Source of the DNA: CAZVLQ01 sp964628185
GTDB taxonomy: Bacteria; Pseudomonadota; Zetaproteobacteria; Mariprofundales; Mariprofundaceae
DNA: 64,000 nucleotides
Assembly (NCBI GenBank): GCA_964628185.1
Contig: CAZVLQ010000006.1
Coordinates: forward strand, 1-64,000
Direction: 5' to 3'
Part shown: in pieces, positions 24,241 to 33,220 of the stretch
Layout: each line of letters opens with the position of its first letter
How positions within the stretch are numbered: the stretch's first letter is position 1
Notes under the pieces: generated by a model
What the model was told of the DNA's origin: nothing
Database searches by the model: none
What the model saw: the letters and a program-made list of their open reading frames with translations, nothing else
Program-made: the position numbers and the translations under genes

Positions 24241-24822
24241 TCTGTGTTTTCGGTCTTTCCCCGGCTCCCGTTCGAGGAACGCGTTCAGGGCATCGGCATT
24301 GCCGATATAGCGGCCTTCAAGCCAGATCTGAGGCACGGTAACCGGCGATGAAGCCGGGCCATGCCGTGATTTCACTCTGGCCAGCATTTCGTAAAGTGCC
24401 ACCGGACTTTTAACCACATCACGATAATCATAGTCAATTCCCGCCCCGGCGAGATAGCCGCGGGCGCGCTCGCAGTGTGGGCAGCCATGCTTGCCGAACA
24501 GAACATTCCCCACCACGGGATGCGTTCGAACATAGGCTTCAATCACGGCCTGGCTGAGCACACCTCTGTTCAGGGCCGAGCCCTGGGATATGATTCTGCC
24601 GTTCACCAGCACAATCGGAGCATGCCATCCGCCTCTGGCGAGCGCACGCCACCAACCGGAAAGCCAGTCATGTACGTCAAGCTCCGTCGGCACGGCCGAC
24701 AACTCGTGCGACAGGGCGTCCCGGATGATATCCAGCGTCAGGGTGCATTCACCGCATGGAACCCTGATATGGAAAGGCCCCCATTTTCCGGCCCAGAGGA
24801 ATACACCAACCTTGACCGCCAT
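24232..24822 (-). CDS. two-domain thiol-redox protein (CxxC N-domain + glutaredoxin)
   Basis: A 196-residue protein. The C-terminal half is a glutaredoxin: active site C114-P-H-C117 in HGCPHCERA and the cis-proline segment TVPQIW at 162-167, plus a G-N-A-D-A-L glutathione-contact-like end. The N-terminal half begins with a short beta-alpha segment and a CGEC motif (C23, C26), and has a Trp-rich middle. It looks like a second, divergent thioredoxin-fold or DUF-type domain. It is probably a cytoplasmic thiol-disulfide enzyme; the substrate is unknown. It is divergent from phhB. Its stop lies inside the long repeat. Confidence 0.8.
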   Translation of the reverse strand: MAVKVGVFLWAGKWGPFHIRVPCGECTLTLDIIRDALSHELSAVPTELDVHDWLSGWWRALARGGWHAPIVLVNGRIISQGSALNRGVLSQAVIEAYVRTHPVVGNVLFGKHGCPHCERARGYLAGAGIDYDYRDVVKSPVALYEMLARVKSRHGPASSPVTVPQIWLEGRYIGNADALNAFLEREPGKDRKHRQA

Positions 24823-24947
24823 AAGCTGTTTTCTCCCTGCATTACTTGGTCCGGGGCTGCCGTGGATGCTTACATCCCGGCCGATGACGGTGCCAGCGTC
24901 TGTTTTCCGAACATGCTATAATGCTGCTATTATTGGAGGAGTCTGCT

Positions 24948-25274
24948 ATGAAATTGAAGGATAAAAACTGTGCGCCATGCCGGGGTGGCGTACCTCCGTT
25001 AACGCCTGAAGCCGCGCGCGCCCTGCTGCCCGGTGTTCCGGCATGGGAATTGAGTGAAGACGGCAACCGCCTGGCGCGTACATTCAAATTCCCGGATTTT
25101 GCCCAGGCTCAGGCTTTCGCCCGTAAGGTGGGGGACTTGTCGGACCGGGAAGGGCATCACCCGGTTCTGACCTATAGCTGGGGTTATTGCACGGTTGTAT
25201 TTTATACACACAAAATCGGCGGTCTGCACGAGAATGACTTCATTATGGCCGCCAAGGTGAATGCCCTGGCATGA
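24948..25274 (+). CDS. pterin-4-alpha-carbinolamine dehydratase (PhhB/DCoH family)
   Basis: Dehydrates 4a-hydroxytetrahydropterin, recycling the pterin cofactor of aromatic hydroxylases; homologues also occur without such hydroxylases. The 108-residue protein contains the catalytic E-G-H-H-P segment at 68-72, the S-W-G strand at 77-79, His88 and the conserved KIGGLHENDFIMAAK end. The start ATG 24948 follows GGAGGAG. No phenylalanine hydroxylase gene is seen nearby. The last four bases overlap the next gene (ATGA), so it is probably co-transcribed with the alcohol dehydrogenase. Confidence 0.93.
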   Translation: MKLKDKNCAPCRGGVPPLTPEAARALLPGVPAWELSEDGNRLARTFKFPDFAQAQAFARKVGDLSDREGHHPVLTYSWGYCTVVFYTHKIGGLHENDFIMAAKVNALA

Positions 25275-26275
25275 GCCGCCTCATGCGCGCCATGGTATTT
25301 GAGGCGCCGGCTTCTCCACTGGTGGCGCGCACATTGCCGCTTCCCCGGCCCGGACCGGAGCAACTGCTCATCCGCGTCCATGCCTGCGGCGTATGCCGTA
25401 CCGATCTGCATATCATGGCCGGAGAACTGCCGCCACCCCGATTTCCCCTTATCCCCGGTCATGAAATCGTGGGTGAGGTGGTTACTGCGGGACAAAATGT
25501 GAACAGCTTCCGTCCCGGCAACCGGGTGGGTGTTCCCTGGCTGGGCCAGACTTGCGGCCACTGCTCATTCTGCCGCGGCGGCCGGGAAAACCTGTGTGAC
25601 CAGGCGCAATTTACCGGCTACCATCTCGATGGCGGGTATGCCGAATATACACTTGCCGATGCGCGTTACTGTCTGCACATACCCGATGCCTATGATGATG
25701 TTGAGGCCGCCCCGTTGTTGTGCGCCGGTCTCATCGGTTATCGTGCCTACCGACTGGCGGGCGAGGGTAAAAGGCTGGGGCTTTACGGCTTTGGTGCAGC
25801 GGCGCACCTGCTCTGCCAGCTGGCGGTGCATCAGGGGAAGGAAATTTATGCCTTCACACGCCCGGGAGACACGGCCGGGCAGCGTTTTGCCAGGCAGCTC
25901 GGCGCCGTCTGGGCCGGTGGATCGGATGAAACGCCGCCACAGCCGCTGGATGCCGCTTTGATTTTTGCGCCGGTCGGCGCGTTGGTACCCGCGGCGCTAA
26001 GGGCCGTGGACAAGGGCGGGTGTGTGGTCTGCGCCGGCATTCACATGAGCGATATTCCAGGCTTCCCCTACCGCATTCTCTGGCAGGAACGCACGGTCCG
26101 TTCCGTCGCCAACCTGACACGCGCCGACGGTACGGCTTTCCTGTCCCTGGCGCCCGGGATTCCCGTTCGAACGGCGGTGCGGATATACCCCCTCACATGC
26201 GCCAACGAGGCGCTGGAAGACCTGCATGGCGGCAAAATCAAAGGCGCGGCCGTGCTGAAAATGCATCCGGCCTGA
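25271..26275 (+). CDS. zinc-dependent alcohol dehydrogenase family protein
   Basis: A 334-residue medium-chain dehydrogenase. Catalytic-zinc ligands C42 and H64-E65 (GHE) and the structural-zinc cysteines C95, C98, C101 and C109 are all present. The nucleotide-binding fold starts at L-G-L-Y-G-F-G-A-A-A-H (about 170-180). Members oxidise primary or secondary alcohols with NAD(P); the specific substrate is not evident. The start ATGA overlaps the PhhB stop; Met6 (ATG 25286) is a possible alternative. Confidence 0.9.
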   Translation: MSRLMRAMVFEAPASPLVARTLPLPRPGPEQLLIRVHACGVCRTDLHIMAGELPPPRFPLIPGHEIVGEVVTAGQNVNSFRPGNRVGVPWLGQTCGHCSFCRGGRENLCDQAQFTGYHLDGGYAEYTLADARYCLHIPDAYDDVEAAPLLCAGLIGYRAYRLAGEGKRLGLYGFGAAAHLLCQLAVHQGKEIYAFTRPGDTAGQRFARQLGAVWAGGSDETPPQPLDAALIFAPVGALVPAALRAVDKGGCVVCAGIHMSDIPGFPYRILWQERTVRSVANLTRADGTAFLSLAPGIPVRTAVRIYPLTCANEALEDLHGGKIKGAAVLKMHPA

Positions 26276-26296
26276 CGCAACCTTTTGTGCCGCCGT

Positions 26297-28936
26297 CTAT
26301 GTGGCAAGCTGGCGCAGTACGTATTGCAGGATACCGCCGTGGCGGTAGTAGTCCCACTCCTTCGGCGTATCAATACGCACCAGCGCCCTGAAGGTCCTGT
26401 CATCGGCCGTAACGCTCACCTCGTGCGCGCCCGCGGCCACACCGGTGATGCCGAATGTCTCGTGGCCGGAGAGGCCCAGCGATTCAGCGCTTTCACCTGC
26501 CAGGAACTGTAGCGGTAAAATGCCCATGCCGACCAGATTGGAACGGTGGATTCTTTCGTAGGATACCGCAATCACCGCACGTACGCCGAGCAGGGCCGGG
26601 CCCTTGGCCGCCCAGTCGCGCGATGAGCCGGAGCCGTATTCCCTGCCGGCAATGACAAGCGCCGGCACGCCCTCCCCCCTGTAGCGCATCGCCGCCTCGA
26701 AAATACTTGTCTGTCCGCCGTCGGGAAGGTGAATGGTGACACCGCCCTCGGTGCCCGGTGCCAGCCGGTTGCGCAGGCGGATATTGGCGAAGGTACCGCG
26801 CATCATCACCTCGTGATTGCCGCGGCGAGAGCCGTAGGAGTTGAAGTCACCGGGCTCCACGCCATGCCCGGTCAGATATCGGCCGGCAGGTGAATCGGCC
26901 GTGATACTGCCGGCCGGCGAGATGTGGTCAGTCGTCACCGAATCACCGAGAAGGACCAGCGCACGTGCACCCTCTATATCGCCGATATCGCCGGCCTGCC
27001 CGCTCATGCCGGTGAAATAGGGCGGATTCCGGATGTAGGTCGACTCATCATCCCAGGCATAGCGATCTCCGGCCGGAGCGGTCAGATCGCGCCAGTTCTC
27101 GTCACCCTCGAATACCCGGGCGTAACTGCGCCTGAACTGGGAACGGGACACGCTGACCATGGCCTCGGCGATCTCGGCCTGTGTTGGCCAGATATCCCTC
27201 AGGTAGACATTCCGTCCGTCCGCGCCCTTGCCGATCGGATCGTTGTAGAGGTCAATATCCATTGTGCCGGCAATGGCATAGGCGACGACCAGCGGCGGGC
27301 TGGCCAGGTAGTTCATGCGTACCTCGCCATGGATGCGCCCCTCGAAGTTGCGGTTACCGGACAGCACCGCGCAGACGGACAACCCGCCGTCGGCAATGGC
27401 CCCGGAAACTTCCGCCGGCAACGGGCCGGAATTGCCGATGCAGGTCGTACACCCGTAGCCAACGACATAAAAACCCAGTTTATTCAGGGGTTCGATAAGA
27501 TCCGCCTGTTCCAGATAAGCGGTAACGGCTCTGGAGCCCGGGGCCAGTGAGGTTTTCACCCAGGGCCTTGACTTCAGCCCCAATGCGACGGCCTTTCTGG
27601 CCACGAGCCCGGCGCCCAGCATGACCGACGGATTGGACGTGTTGGTGCAGGACGTGATGGCGGCAATAACGACGGCACCGTCATCCATACGCACATCCTC
27701 GCCATGGATCGTCGTGGCGACCGGATGCGAACTCAGACCGGCTTCCTGTTTCATCATTGCCACTGATCCGGCAAAACAGGCCTTCGAATCGGTCAGGGCA
27801 ATGCGATCCTGCGGACGCCTGGGCCCGGCCAGTGATGGAACAACGGTGGACATGTCCAGCCTCAGATTCTCGCTGTACCCGGTGGCCGTGGATGCATCGC
27901 GGCCACTGTCATGATAAAGGCCCTGAGCCTTCGCATAGGCCTCGACCAGCGCAATCTGCGCTTCGGAGCGACCGGACAGGCGCAGGTAGTTCAGGGTTTC
28001 GGCATCAATCGGGAAAATACCGCAGGTGGCGCCGTATTCCGGAGCCATGTTGGCAATCGTGGCACGGTCGGCCAGCGGCAGGTGGTCCAGTCCCTGGCCA
28101 TAAAACTCAACAAATTTTCCAACCACACCGTGATTTCTCAGCATTTCGACGATGGTGAGCACAAGATCGGTGGCGGTAGCGCCTTCCGGCATCCGTCCCG
28201 TCAGCTCGAAACCGACAACCTTCGGGACCAGCATCGAGATCGGCTGGCCGAGCATGGCGGCCTCGGCCTCGATACCGCCAACGCCCCAGCCCAGCACGCC
28301 AAGGCCGTTGATCATCGTTGTATGTGAATCGGTGCCGATGAGTGTGTCGGGATAGGCAACGCCATCGTTATCCACGAAGACGACGCGGGCCAGGTGTTCG
28401 AGGTTCACCTGATGCACGATACCGGTATCCGGCGGCACCACTCTGAAGTTGCCGAAGGCCTGCTGCCCCCATTTAAGGAAGGTGTAACGCTCGCGGTTGC
28501 GCCTGAATTCAAGCATGGCATTTCTTGCAAATGCTGCATCGGAACCGAATGCATCCACCTGAACGGAATGATCAATCACCAGTTCCGCCGGCGCCAGCGG
28601 ACTGATTTTTCCGGCCTTGCCGCCGAGTTCAACCATGGCATCGCGCATGGCGGCAAGATCAACCAGGGCCGGCACGCCTGTAAAATCCTGCATCAGTATC
28701 CGTGCCGGCATATAAGCGATTTCCCGGGAGGGCTCGGCCTGTGCATCCCAGTTGAGCAGGGCCTGGATATCATCGGCGGTGACGACATCGCCGTCCTCGC
28801 GCCTCAGCATGTTTTCCAGCAGAATCTTGAGTGAAAAAGGAAGTCGTGCGGCATGACCGGCCGCATCCAGCCGGTAGTAAATATAGCGCCTGCCTGCAAC
28901 CTCAAGCGTGTGTTTTGCGTCGAAACTGTTTTTCAC
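26297..28936 (-). CDS. acnA: aconitate hydratase A
   Basis: TCA-cycle enzyme that isomerises citrate to isocitrate with a labile [4Fe-4S] cluster. The 879-residue product has the AcnA/IRP1 architecture: the ligand cysteine of SCTNTSNPS, the CTTCIGNSGP pair, and the swivelling C-terminal domain with YGSGSSRDWAAKG. The start is GTG 28936 behind AGGAG; the frame is open to 29041 but without a ribosome-binding site. It converges on the alcohol dehydrogenase gene with a 21-base gap. Confidence 0.96.
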   Translation of the reverse strand: MKNSFDAKHTLEVAGRRYIYYRLDAAGHAARLPFSLKILLENMLRREDGDVVTADDIQALLNWDAQAEPSREIAYMPARILMQDFTGVPALVDLAAMRDAMVELGGKAGKISPLAPAELVIDHSVQVDAFGSDAAFARNAMLEFRRNRERYTFLKWGQQAFGNFRVVPPDTGIVHQVNLEHLARVVFVDNDGVAYPDTLIGTDSHTTMINGLGVLGWGVGGIEAEAAMLGQPISMLVPKVVGFELTGRMPEGATATDLVLTIVEMLRNHGVVGKFVEFYGQGLDHLPLADRATIANMAPEYGATCGIFPIDAETLNYLRLSGRSEAQIALVEAYAKAQGLYHDSGRDASTATGYSENLRLDMSTVVPSLAGPRRPQDRIALTDSKACFAGSVAMMKQEAGLSSHPVATTIHGEDVRMDDGAVVIAAITSCTNTSNPSVMLGAGLVARKAVALGLKSRPWVKTSLAPGSRAVTAYLEQADLIEPLNKLGFYVVGYGCTTCIGNSGPLPAEVSGAIADGGLSVCAVLSGNRNFEGRIHGEVRMNYLASPPLVVAYAIAGTMDIDLYNDPIGKGADGRNVYLRDIWPTQAEIAEAMVSVSRSQFRRSYARVFEGDENWRDLTAPAGDRYAWDDESTYIRNPPYFTGMSGQAGDIGDIEGARALVLLGDSVTTDHISPAGSITADSPAGRYLTGHGVEPGDFNSYGSRRGNHEVMMRGTFANIRLRNRLAPGTEGGVTIHLPDGGQTSIFEAAMRYRGEGVPALVIAGREYGSGSSRDWAAKGPALLGVRAVIAVSYERIHRSNLVGMGILPLQFLAGESAESLGLSGHETFGITGVAAGAHEVSVTADDRTFRALVRIDTPKEWDYYRHGGILQYVLRQLAT

Positions 28937-29139
28937 CGGGTAATCTCCTGTTCGGTCCTTGGCTGCGATAGAGCCGGCAAGCATAGGAGCAGGCGCCGCC
29001 AGGGGCAAACACATGGAAAGTGTGTCATCCAGACACAGCATCTGTGGATAATTGTTGCATATAATTCAGTCATGGCGTTATGGTTACAATCACCCTGCTG
29101 CTTGGGTCCGGGGCGGGTCAATGTGGAGGTGAGGAACGT

Positions 29140-29952
29140 ATGAGTCTTTCCCGCGCAGGGCAGCTGTTTTTTCTGGTTATGCTCATGCCATGGATGTCAC
29201 ATGCGGCTCCTGCCGGTCCCGGATTGCCTGCCGACGCCGTCAGTGGCTATTTTATTTACGCTGAAGGCCATGATGGGGCGTCTTATGGTGGCCCGCCTGC
29301 CAGCCTGACGTATCAGGTGCACGCTGTTTCCTACCATGGTATTCCTGCCTGGCATATCTCCTGGGGGAGCCTGGAAATGCAAGCCGATCATTATATTCGC
29401 CGCAGCGACGGCGCCCCTCTGTATGTTAAGCGCGTCAACCATGCGCTTAAGCGTACGGTTGAAATCCGCTACAGCCTGAATGCCGATATCCCTCATGTTT
29501 ACCGTATGCGAAGCCGGGATGAGTACATTGAGCGTAAAATTCGTCACCCCGGATTGCAGGACATCGGTGCACTGCCGCAGATGTTGCTTGGGCTCCAGAC
29601 CTTGAAAGCGGCAAAGGAAATACACTTTTCCAGTATTAATTATAACGATGGCAGGGTATACGACCTGCTTGCAAGGCGCGTGGGCTACAGCAGCGTGCGG
29701 GCCACGGGCAAGGGGATACACTGTGCGATTTATGAGGTTAATCTTGACTCGTGGAAGAAGGCTTTCAATACGCCCATGCGCCTGTTGATTCCAACCGAGG
29801 CCGGCTATACCAACTTCACCGTTTATATTGGCCCCAATCCGGACAGTACGGGCAAGCTGCTCACACTGCGCCTGGTAGGACGGAATATGGATGTTGCCTC
29901 ACTGGATCGGGGACGTCTTGCCAATTCGGGGAATACAACGGCAACGCCCTAA
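29140..29952 (+). CDS. exported protein of unknown function
   Basis: I do not recognise the family with certainty. The 270-residue product has a typical signal peptide (hydrophobic stretch 8-18, cleavage near S-H-A-A at 20-24) and a mature part rich in predicted beta strands and aromatic residues. That organisation recalls the DUF3108-type periplasmic proteins. It has no cysteine-pair, metal or catalytic motif I can name. The start ATG 29140 follows GGAGGTGAGG. Its stop converges on another secreted unknown protein with a gap of eight bases. Confidence 0.78.
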   Translation: MSLSRAGQLFFLVMLMPWMSHAAPAGPGLPADAVSGYFIYAEGHDGASYGGPPASLTYQVHAVSYHGIPAWHISWGSLEMQADHYIRRSDGAPLYVKRVNHALKRTVEIRYSLNADIPHVYRMRSRDEYIERKIRHPGLQDIGALPQMLLGLQTLKAAKEIHFSSINYNDGRVYDLLARRVGYSSVRATGKGIHCAIYEVNLDSWKKAFNTPMRLLIPTEAGYTNFTVYIGPNPDSTGKLLTLRLVGRNMDVASLDRGRLANSGNTTATP

Positions 29953-29960
29953 CGATCGGG

Positions 29961-30431
29961 TTAGTCCGGCAGTTCAACAACATAAACCGTCACACTGGCA
30001 TCCGCGGCCGGGTTGGAGTTTGAAATTTCCACAATCAGGTCGTTCACGCCCCGGGGATTGTTGAAAACAGACTGAAACTCGTGTGATCTGACGTGATAGC
30101 TGCGGCTCTGCTTCAGGGTGTGTTCCCGATCCCCGTGCACGCGGATAATGCGAAAGGTGAGCGGACCGATCGAATCGGAAACCAGTGTGACCTGATATTT
30201 CCCCGGCCGGTTGGGCATGTCGAAAAATTCACGCAGGGTCTGAAAGGCGGGAACACGCACATCCCGCTGGTAAAGATATTCATTCCCGTCCTGGGCGCCG
30301 GCCGACACAGGCGCGAACATGATCATTAACGCCAGAAACCCTCCGGCAAGCTGCTGCCGGGTTACGCTGCCGCCGGCCAGCGCCGTGAGTGTGTCCGCGA
30401 ATGCATGAACGCAGGTTTTGCATGGGCTCAT
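29961..30431 (-). CDS. exported protein of unknown function, coupled to PrsR-like regulator
   Basis: A 156-residue product. The N-terminal part (to about residue 47) holds a hydrophobic stretch (GGFLALMIMFAPVSAGA) with a signal-peptide-like cleavage region. The remaining 110 residues form a strand-rich domain resembling small bacterial carbohydrate- or peptidase-associated beta sandwiches. Its ATG overlaps the regulator's TAA (TAATG), so the protein is translated with the two-component system and may be its target or sensor partner. The unusually long stretch before the hydrophobic core, with two cysteines at 4 and 7, leaves open a later start. Confidence 0.7.
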   Translation of the reverse strand: MSPCKTCVHAFADTLTALAGGSVTRQQLAGGFLALMIMFAPVSAGAQDGNEYLYQRDVRVPAFQTLREFFDMPNRPGKYQVTLVSDSIGPLTFRIIRVHGDREHTLKQSRSYHVRSHEFQSVFNNPRGVNDLIVEISNSNPAADASVTVYVVELPD

Positions 30432-31843
30432 TATATTTCCTCACCCGGATGAATATCATATTTGTCGCACAAATAGCGCATCTTGTCCTTGGCACGCTCA
30501 CCAAATCCCAGCCAGCGTCCCGCCCGCGTCTTGATCTGACCACACCGCTCAAGTGCGGCCAGTACCAGCCGTTTTTCCATCTCGTTAAGCAGACGCTCGG
30601 CGCTGACGCCGTCATCGGGAAGCCGGTTTACCCAGGCATCAATCAAATCTTCCCATTTCCGCCTGCTCCGCGATTCTGCCAGTGAAGGGATGTGCTCGAT
30701 GCATGCACCGTTTACCAACACCACGGCGCGCTCAATGACATTTTCCAGCTCACGCACATTGCCCGGCCAGTTGTAAGCACAAAGTTGCGCCAGGGCGGCA
30801 CCGGAAAACGAGGTGACCGCCTTGTTGCACAACAAGGCCTTGTGCTCCAGAAAGTATTCCGCCAGTTGCGGAATATCTTCGGCATGCTCCCGCAGGGGCG
30901 GCGCCGTGATATTTACGACGTTGATGCGGTAATACAGATCATCACGAAACAGACCGGCATCCAGAAGTTGTTCCAGTGGTTGCCTGGTGGAGCAAATGAG
31001 CCTTACGTCCGCGGAGAATTCAGACTCACCCCCCAGACGGGAAAACTTGCCTGTTTCCAGCACGCGCAGCAGCCTTCCCTGAGTGCCGGCGGGCAGCCCG
31101 GCCACCTCGTCAAGAAACAACGTGCCCCCGGCGGCGCGCTCAAACCATCCCAGCTTGCGATGGCTTGCTCCGGTGAATGCGCCTTTCTCATGCCCGAACA
31201 GATCGGATTCCAGTAGTTCCGCATTCATGGTGGCGCAATTGATGGCGATAAAAGGCCCCGCATGACGGGGACTGCGGGCGTGCAACTGGCGAGCTACGAG
31301 CTTCTTGCCGCTGCCGGTTTCTCCCCGAATCAGCACGGTGGACGGCGCCGTTGCCACCTGATCAATCAAATCCCTGAGCCGGCGCATGGCATCGGACTTC
31401 CCCAGCAATTCACGGCCTATACGGTCGTCCAGTTGCCTGGTCAGTTCCTGTTCCCGAAGTTGCTGCCAGCGCGCCCTGATGGCCGTGTCAATCGTGTCAT
31501 GCACCTCGTCCGGATCAAAAGGCTTGCCGAAAAAATCCACGGCGCCGAATTTTCGGGCGCGAGCGGCAAGCTTGCGCTCTTCATGTCCGGTAATGACGAC
31601 CACCGGGATATCCGGGTTTTCCCGGTGCAGCTTTTCCAGATAACGGATGCCGATTTCGGGATTATCCGGCTCCGGCGGCAATGCGAGATCGAGCACAAGC
31701 AGGTCCACGCGATGACCGGACAGCACCTTCTCGGTCTGTTCCACATCACCCGCCTCGATCACCTGATAGCTGTCCTTAAGCAGCAGTTTCAGGTTCAGGC
31801 GATTGATGTCATTATCATCCACGATCAGGACTACTGATTGCAT
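30431..31843 (-). CDS. sigma-54-dependent response regulator (PrsR-like)
   Basis: A 470-residue regulator: receiver domain 1-120 (acidic pocket D9-D10, phospho-acceptor D52, K107), AAA+ domain with Walker A GETGSGKK (174-181), and the sigma-54 contact loop GAFTGA (221-226). The C-terminal DNA-binding helix pair is non-standard (RAGRWLGFGERAKDKMRYLCDKY). It activates RpoN promoters after phosphorylation. The L-D-L-A-L-P-P-E-P-D segment and its pairing with a PrsK-like kinase point to the PrsK/PrsR group, linked elsewhere to exopolysaccharide and PEP-CTERM systems; I see no PEP-CTERM gene here. Start ATG 31843 lies behind GGGGG and overlaps the kinase gene. Confidence 0.9.
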   Translation of the reverse strand: MQSVVLIVDDNDINRLNLKLLLKDSYQVIEAGDVEQTEKVLSGHRVDLLVLDLALPPEPDNPEIGIRYLEKLHRENPDIPVVVITGHEERKLAARARKFGAVDFFGKPFDPDEVHDTIDTAIRARWQQLREQELTRQLDDRIGRELLGKSDAMRRLRDLIDQVATAPSTVLIRGETGSGKKLVARQLHARSPRHAGPFIAINCATMNAELLESDLFGHEKGAFTGASHRKLGWFERAAGGTLFLDEVAGLPAGTQGRLLRVLETGKFSRLGGESEFSADVRLICSTRQPLEQLLDAGLFRDDLYYRINVVNITAPPLREHAEDIPQLAEYFLEHKALLCNKAVTSFSGAALAQLCAYNWPGNVRELENVIERAVVLVNGACIEHIPSLAESRSRRKWEDLIDAWVNRLPDDGVSAERLLNEMEKRLVLAALERCGQIKTRAGRWLGFGERAKDKMRYLCDKYDIHPGEEI

Positions 31844-33213
31844 AACGCCCCCTTCTGCGTCCGGAGGCCAGATTGCCACAGAGGCAGGGAAATATGGAAG
31901 GTGCAACCTTTCCCCTTGCCATCGCTTTCCGCCCATATCCTGCCGTGGTGCGCCTGGACCACGCGTCTGCTCAGATAAAGCCCGATCCCGAGCCCGTCTT
32001 TCCTGCCGGTGGAGAACGGTGAGAAAAGCCGGGTGCTGATGAATTCCGCACTCATGCCGCAACCCGTGTCCATAACCCGGATTTCCACTCCGTTCGTTCC
32101 GGAAACCGCACTCACTGTAAGCCGGCCCCGGCCCTGCATGGCCTGGACGGCATTATCAAACAGGTTTTCAAACACGCTGTGCAACATGGCTGCATCGCCG
32201 GCCACCGGAGGCAGGGAAGCTATCTCCGCAACGGGATCCACGCCTTCCGGCCACAGACGCGATGCAACGGCATCCGTGAGTAGACGGCCGATATCCAAAG
32301 GCACCAATTCCGGGTGCAGTGGCGCCTGGGGATCGGCCAGACGCTGCATCAGCGTCTGCATGCGCCCCGCCACCTTGCGTATCGCCTCTACCAGCCTGCC
32401 TGCATCTTCCTCCGCCAGCCTGCCCGAACCGATATGATGCGCGAGAAACACCAGGTCATTCAGCCTGTTTTTCAGATCGTGCGAATGCAGTTGGCCGGCC
32501 ACGCGGGACAACGAATCCAGGCGGGCGCTTTCCGCCTGCCGGCGGGTGAGCCGCGCATGCTCCAGACTCATGGCGGCAAACTGCCCCAGGCCTTTCAGCG
32601 TCTCGACTTCATCATCATCCGTGGATGTATCATCCCTGTGCGGGCCAAGGTAAAGCCAGGCCCGCCCGGACGGCCGGGGCAGCTCGATGCACAATTCGAA
32701 TTCACTGCTGCTTTCGAGGCGCAGTGGCGGAAACGATGCAGGCAAAGGTGGAGGGGAAATGCCCGCCGGATAAACATGGATGCTGCTTCCGGTGCCCCCG
32801 GCGGTCGTATTATCGCTCGCCTCCCGTTCATCCAGCGCCGCCGATTTCCGGTGGCATACCTTGCAGATACGTGCCAGCAACGCCTGTTCCATGTCTTCGA
32901 CCGGTAGCGTGGCGAGATCAACGGCGCCCAGGTGACGGATGGCCTCCAGCGCATCCAGGTGACGACGGAAAAACAGCCGATCCAGTCCGTGCTGCATGGC
33001 GTGAACCAGGGGTGAAAACAACAGCGCCGCCGTCAGTGCGGCGAGGATCAGCGCCCAGGTGGATACCGCCCGTCCGGTTACGGCGTAGAATGTAGATTCA
33101 ACCAGCACCAGTGCGACAAAGAAAAGTGCCAGCATCAGAAAAACGGCCAGAAAGTAAGCCGTGGAATGCAGCAACCGGCGACTGGAAAGCCGGGTCCACC
33201 CTCTGTGCTTCAT
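31831..33213 (-). CDS. sensor histidine kinase (PrsK-like)
   Basis: A 460-residue membrane kinase. Two to three hydrophobic segments lie in residues 17-75. A GAF-like domain follows (about 90-220), then the phospho-acceptor motif HDLKN at 245-249 and an HATPase domain with N354, DTGCGM (382-387) and GLGIGL (408-413). The HDLKN type of H-box and the overall layout match the C-terminal half of PrsK, but the usual long multi-helix N-terminus is shortened. The gene overlaps the response regulator by 13 bases and follows dapA by seven bases. The stimulus is unknown. Confidence 0.88.
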   Translation of the reverse strand: MKHRGWTRLSSRRLLHSTAYFLAVFLMLALFFVALVLVESTFYAVTGRAVSTWALILAALTAALLFSPLVHAMQHGLDRLFFRRHLDALEAIRHLGAVDLATLPVEDMEQALLARICKVCHRKSAALDEREASDNTTAGGTGSSIHVYPAGISPPPLPASFPPLRLESSSEFELCIELPRPSGRAWLYLGPHRDDTSTDDDEVETLKGLGQFAAMSLEHARLTRRQAESARLDSLSRVAGQLHSHDLKNRLNDLVFLAHHIGSGRLAEEDAGRLVEAIRKVAGRMQTLMQRLADPQAPLHPELVPLDIGRLLTDAVASRLWPEGVDPVAEIASLPPVAGDAAMLHSVFENLFDNAVQAMQGRGRLTVSAVSGTNGVEIRVMDTGCGMSAEFISTRLFSPFSTGRKDGLGIGLYLSRRVVQAHHGRIWAESDGKGKGCTFHISLPLWQSGLRTQKGALCNQ

Positions 33214-33220
33214 GTGTAGC

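Noticed and set aside
32851..32865. CKVCH haem-attachment motif in the PrsK-like kinase (residues 117-121)
   Set aside because: It follows the membrane segments and lies in the predicted cytoplasmic GAF-like region, where c-type haem is not attached; probably chance.
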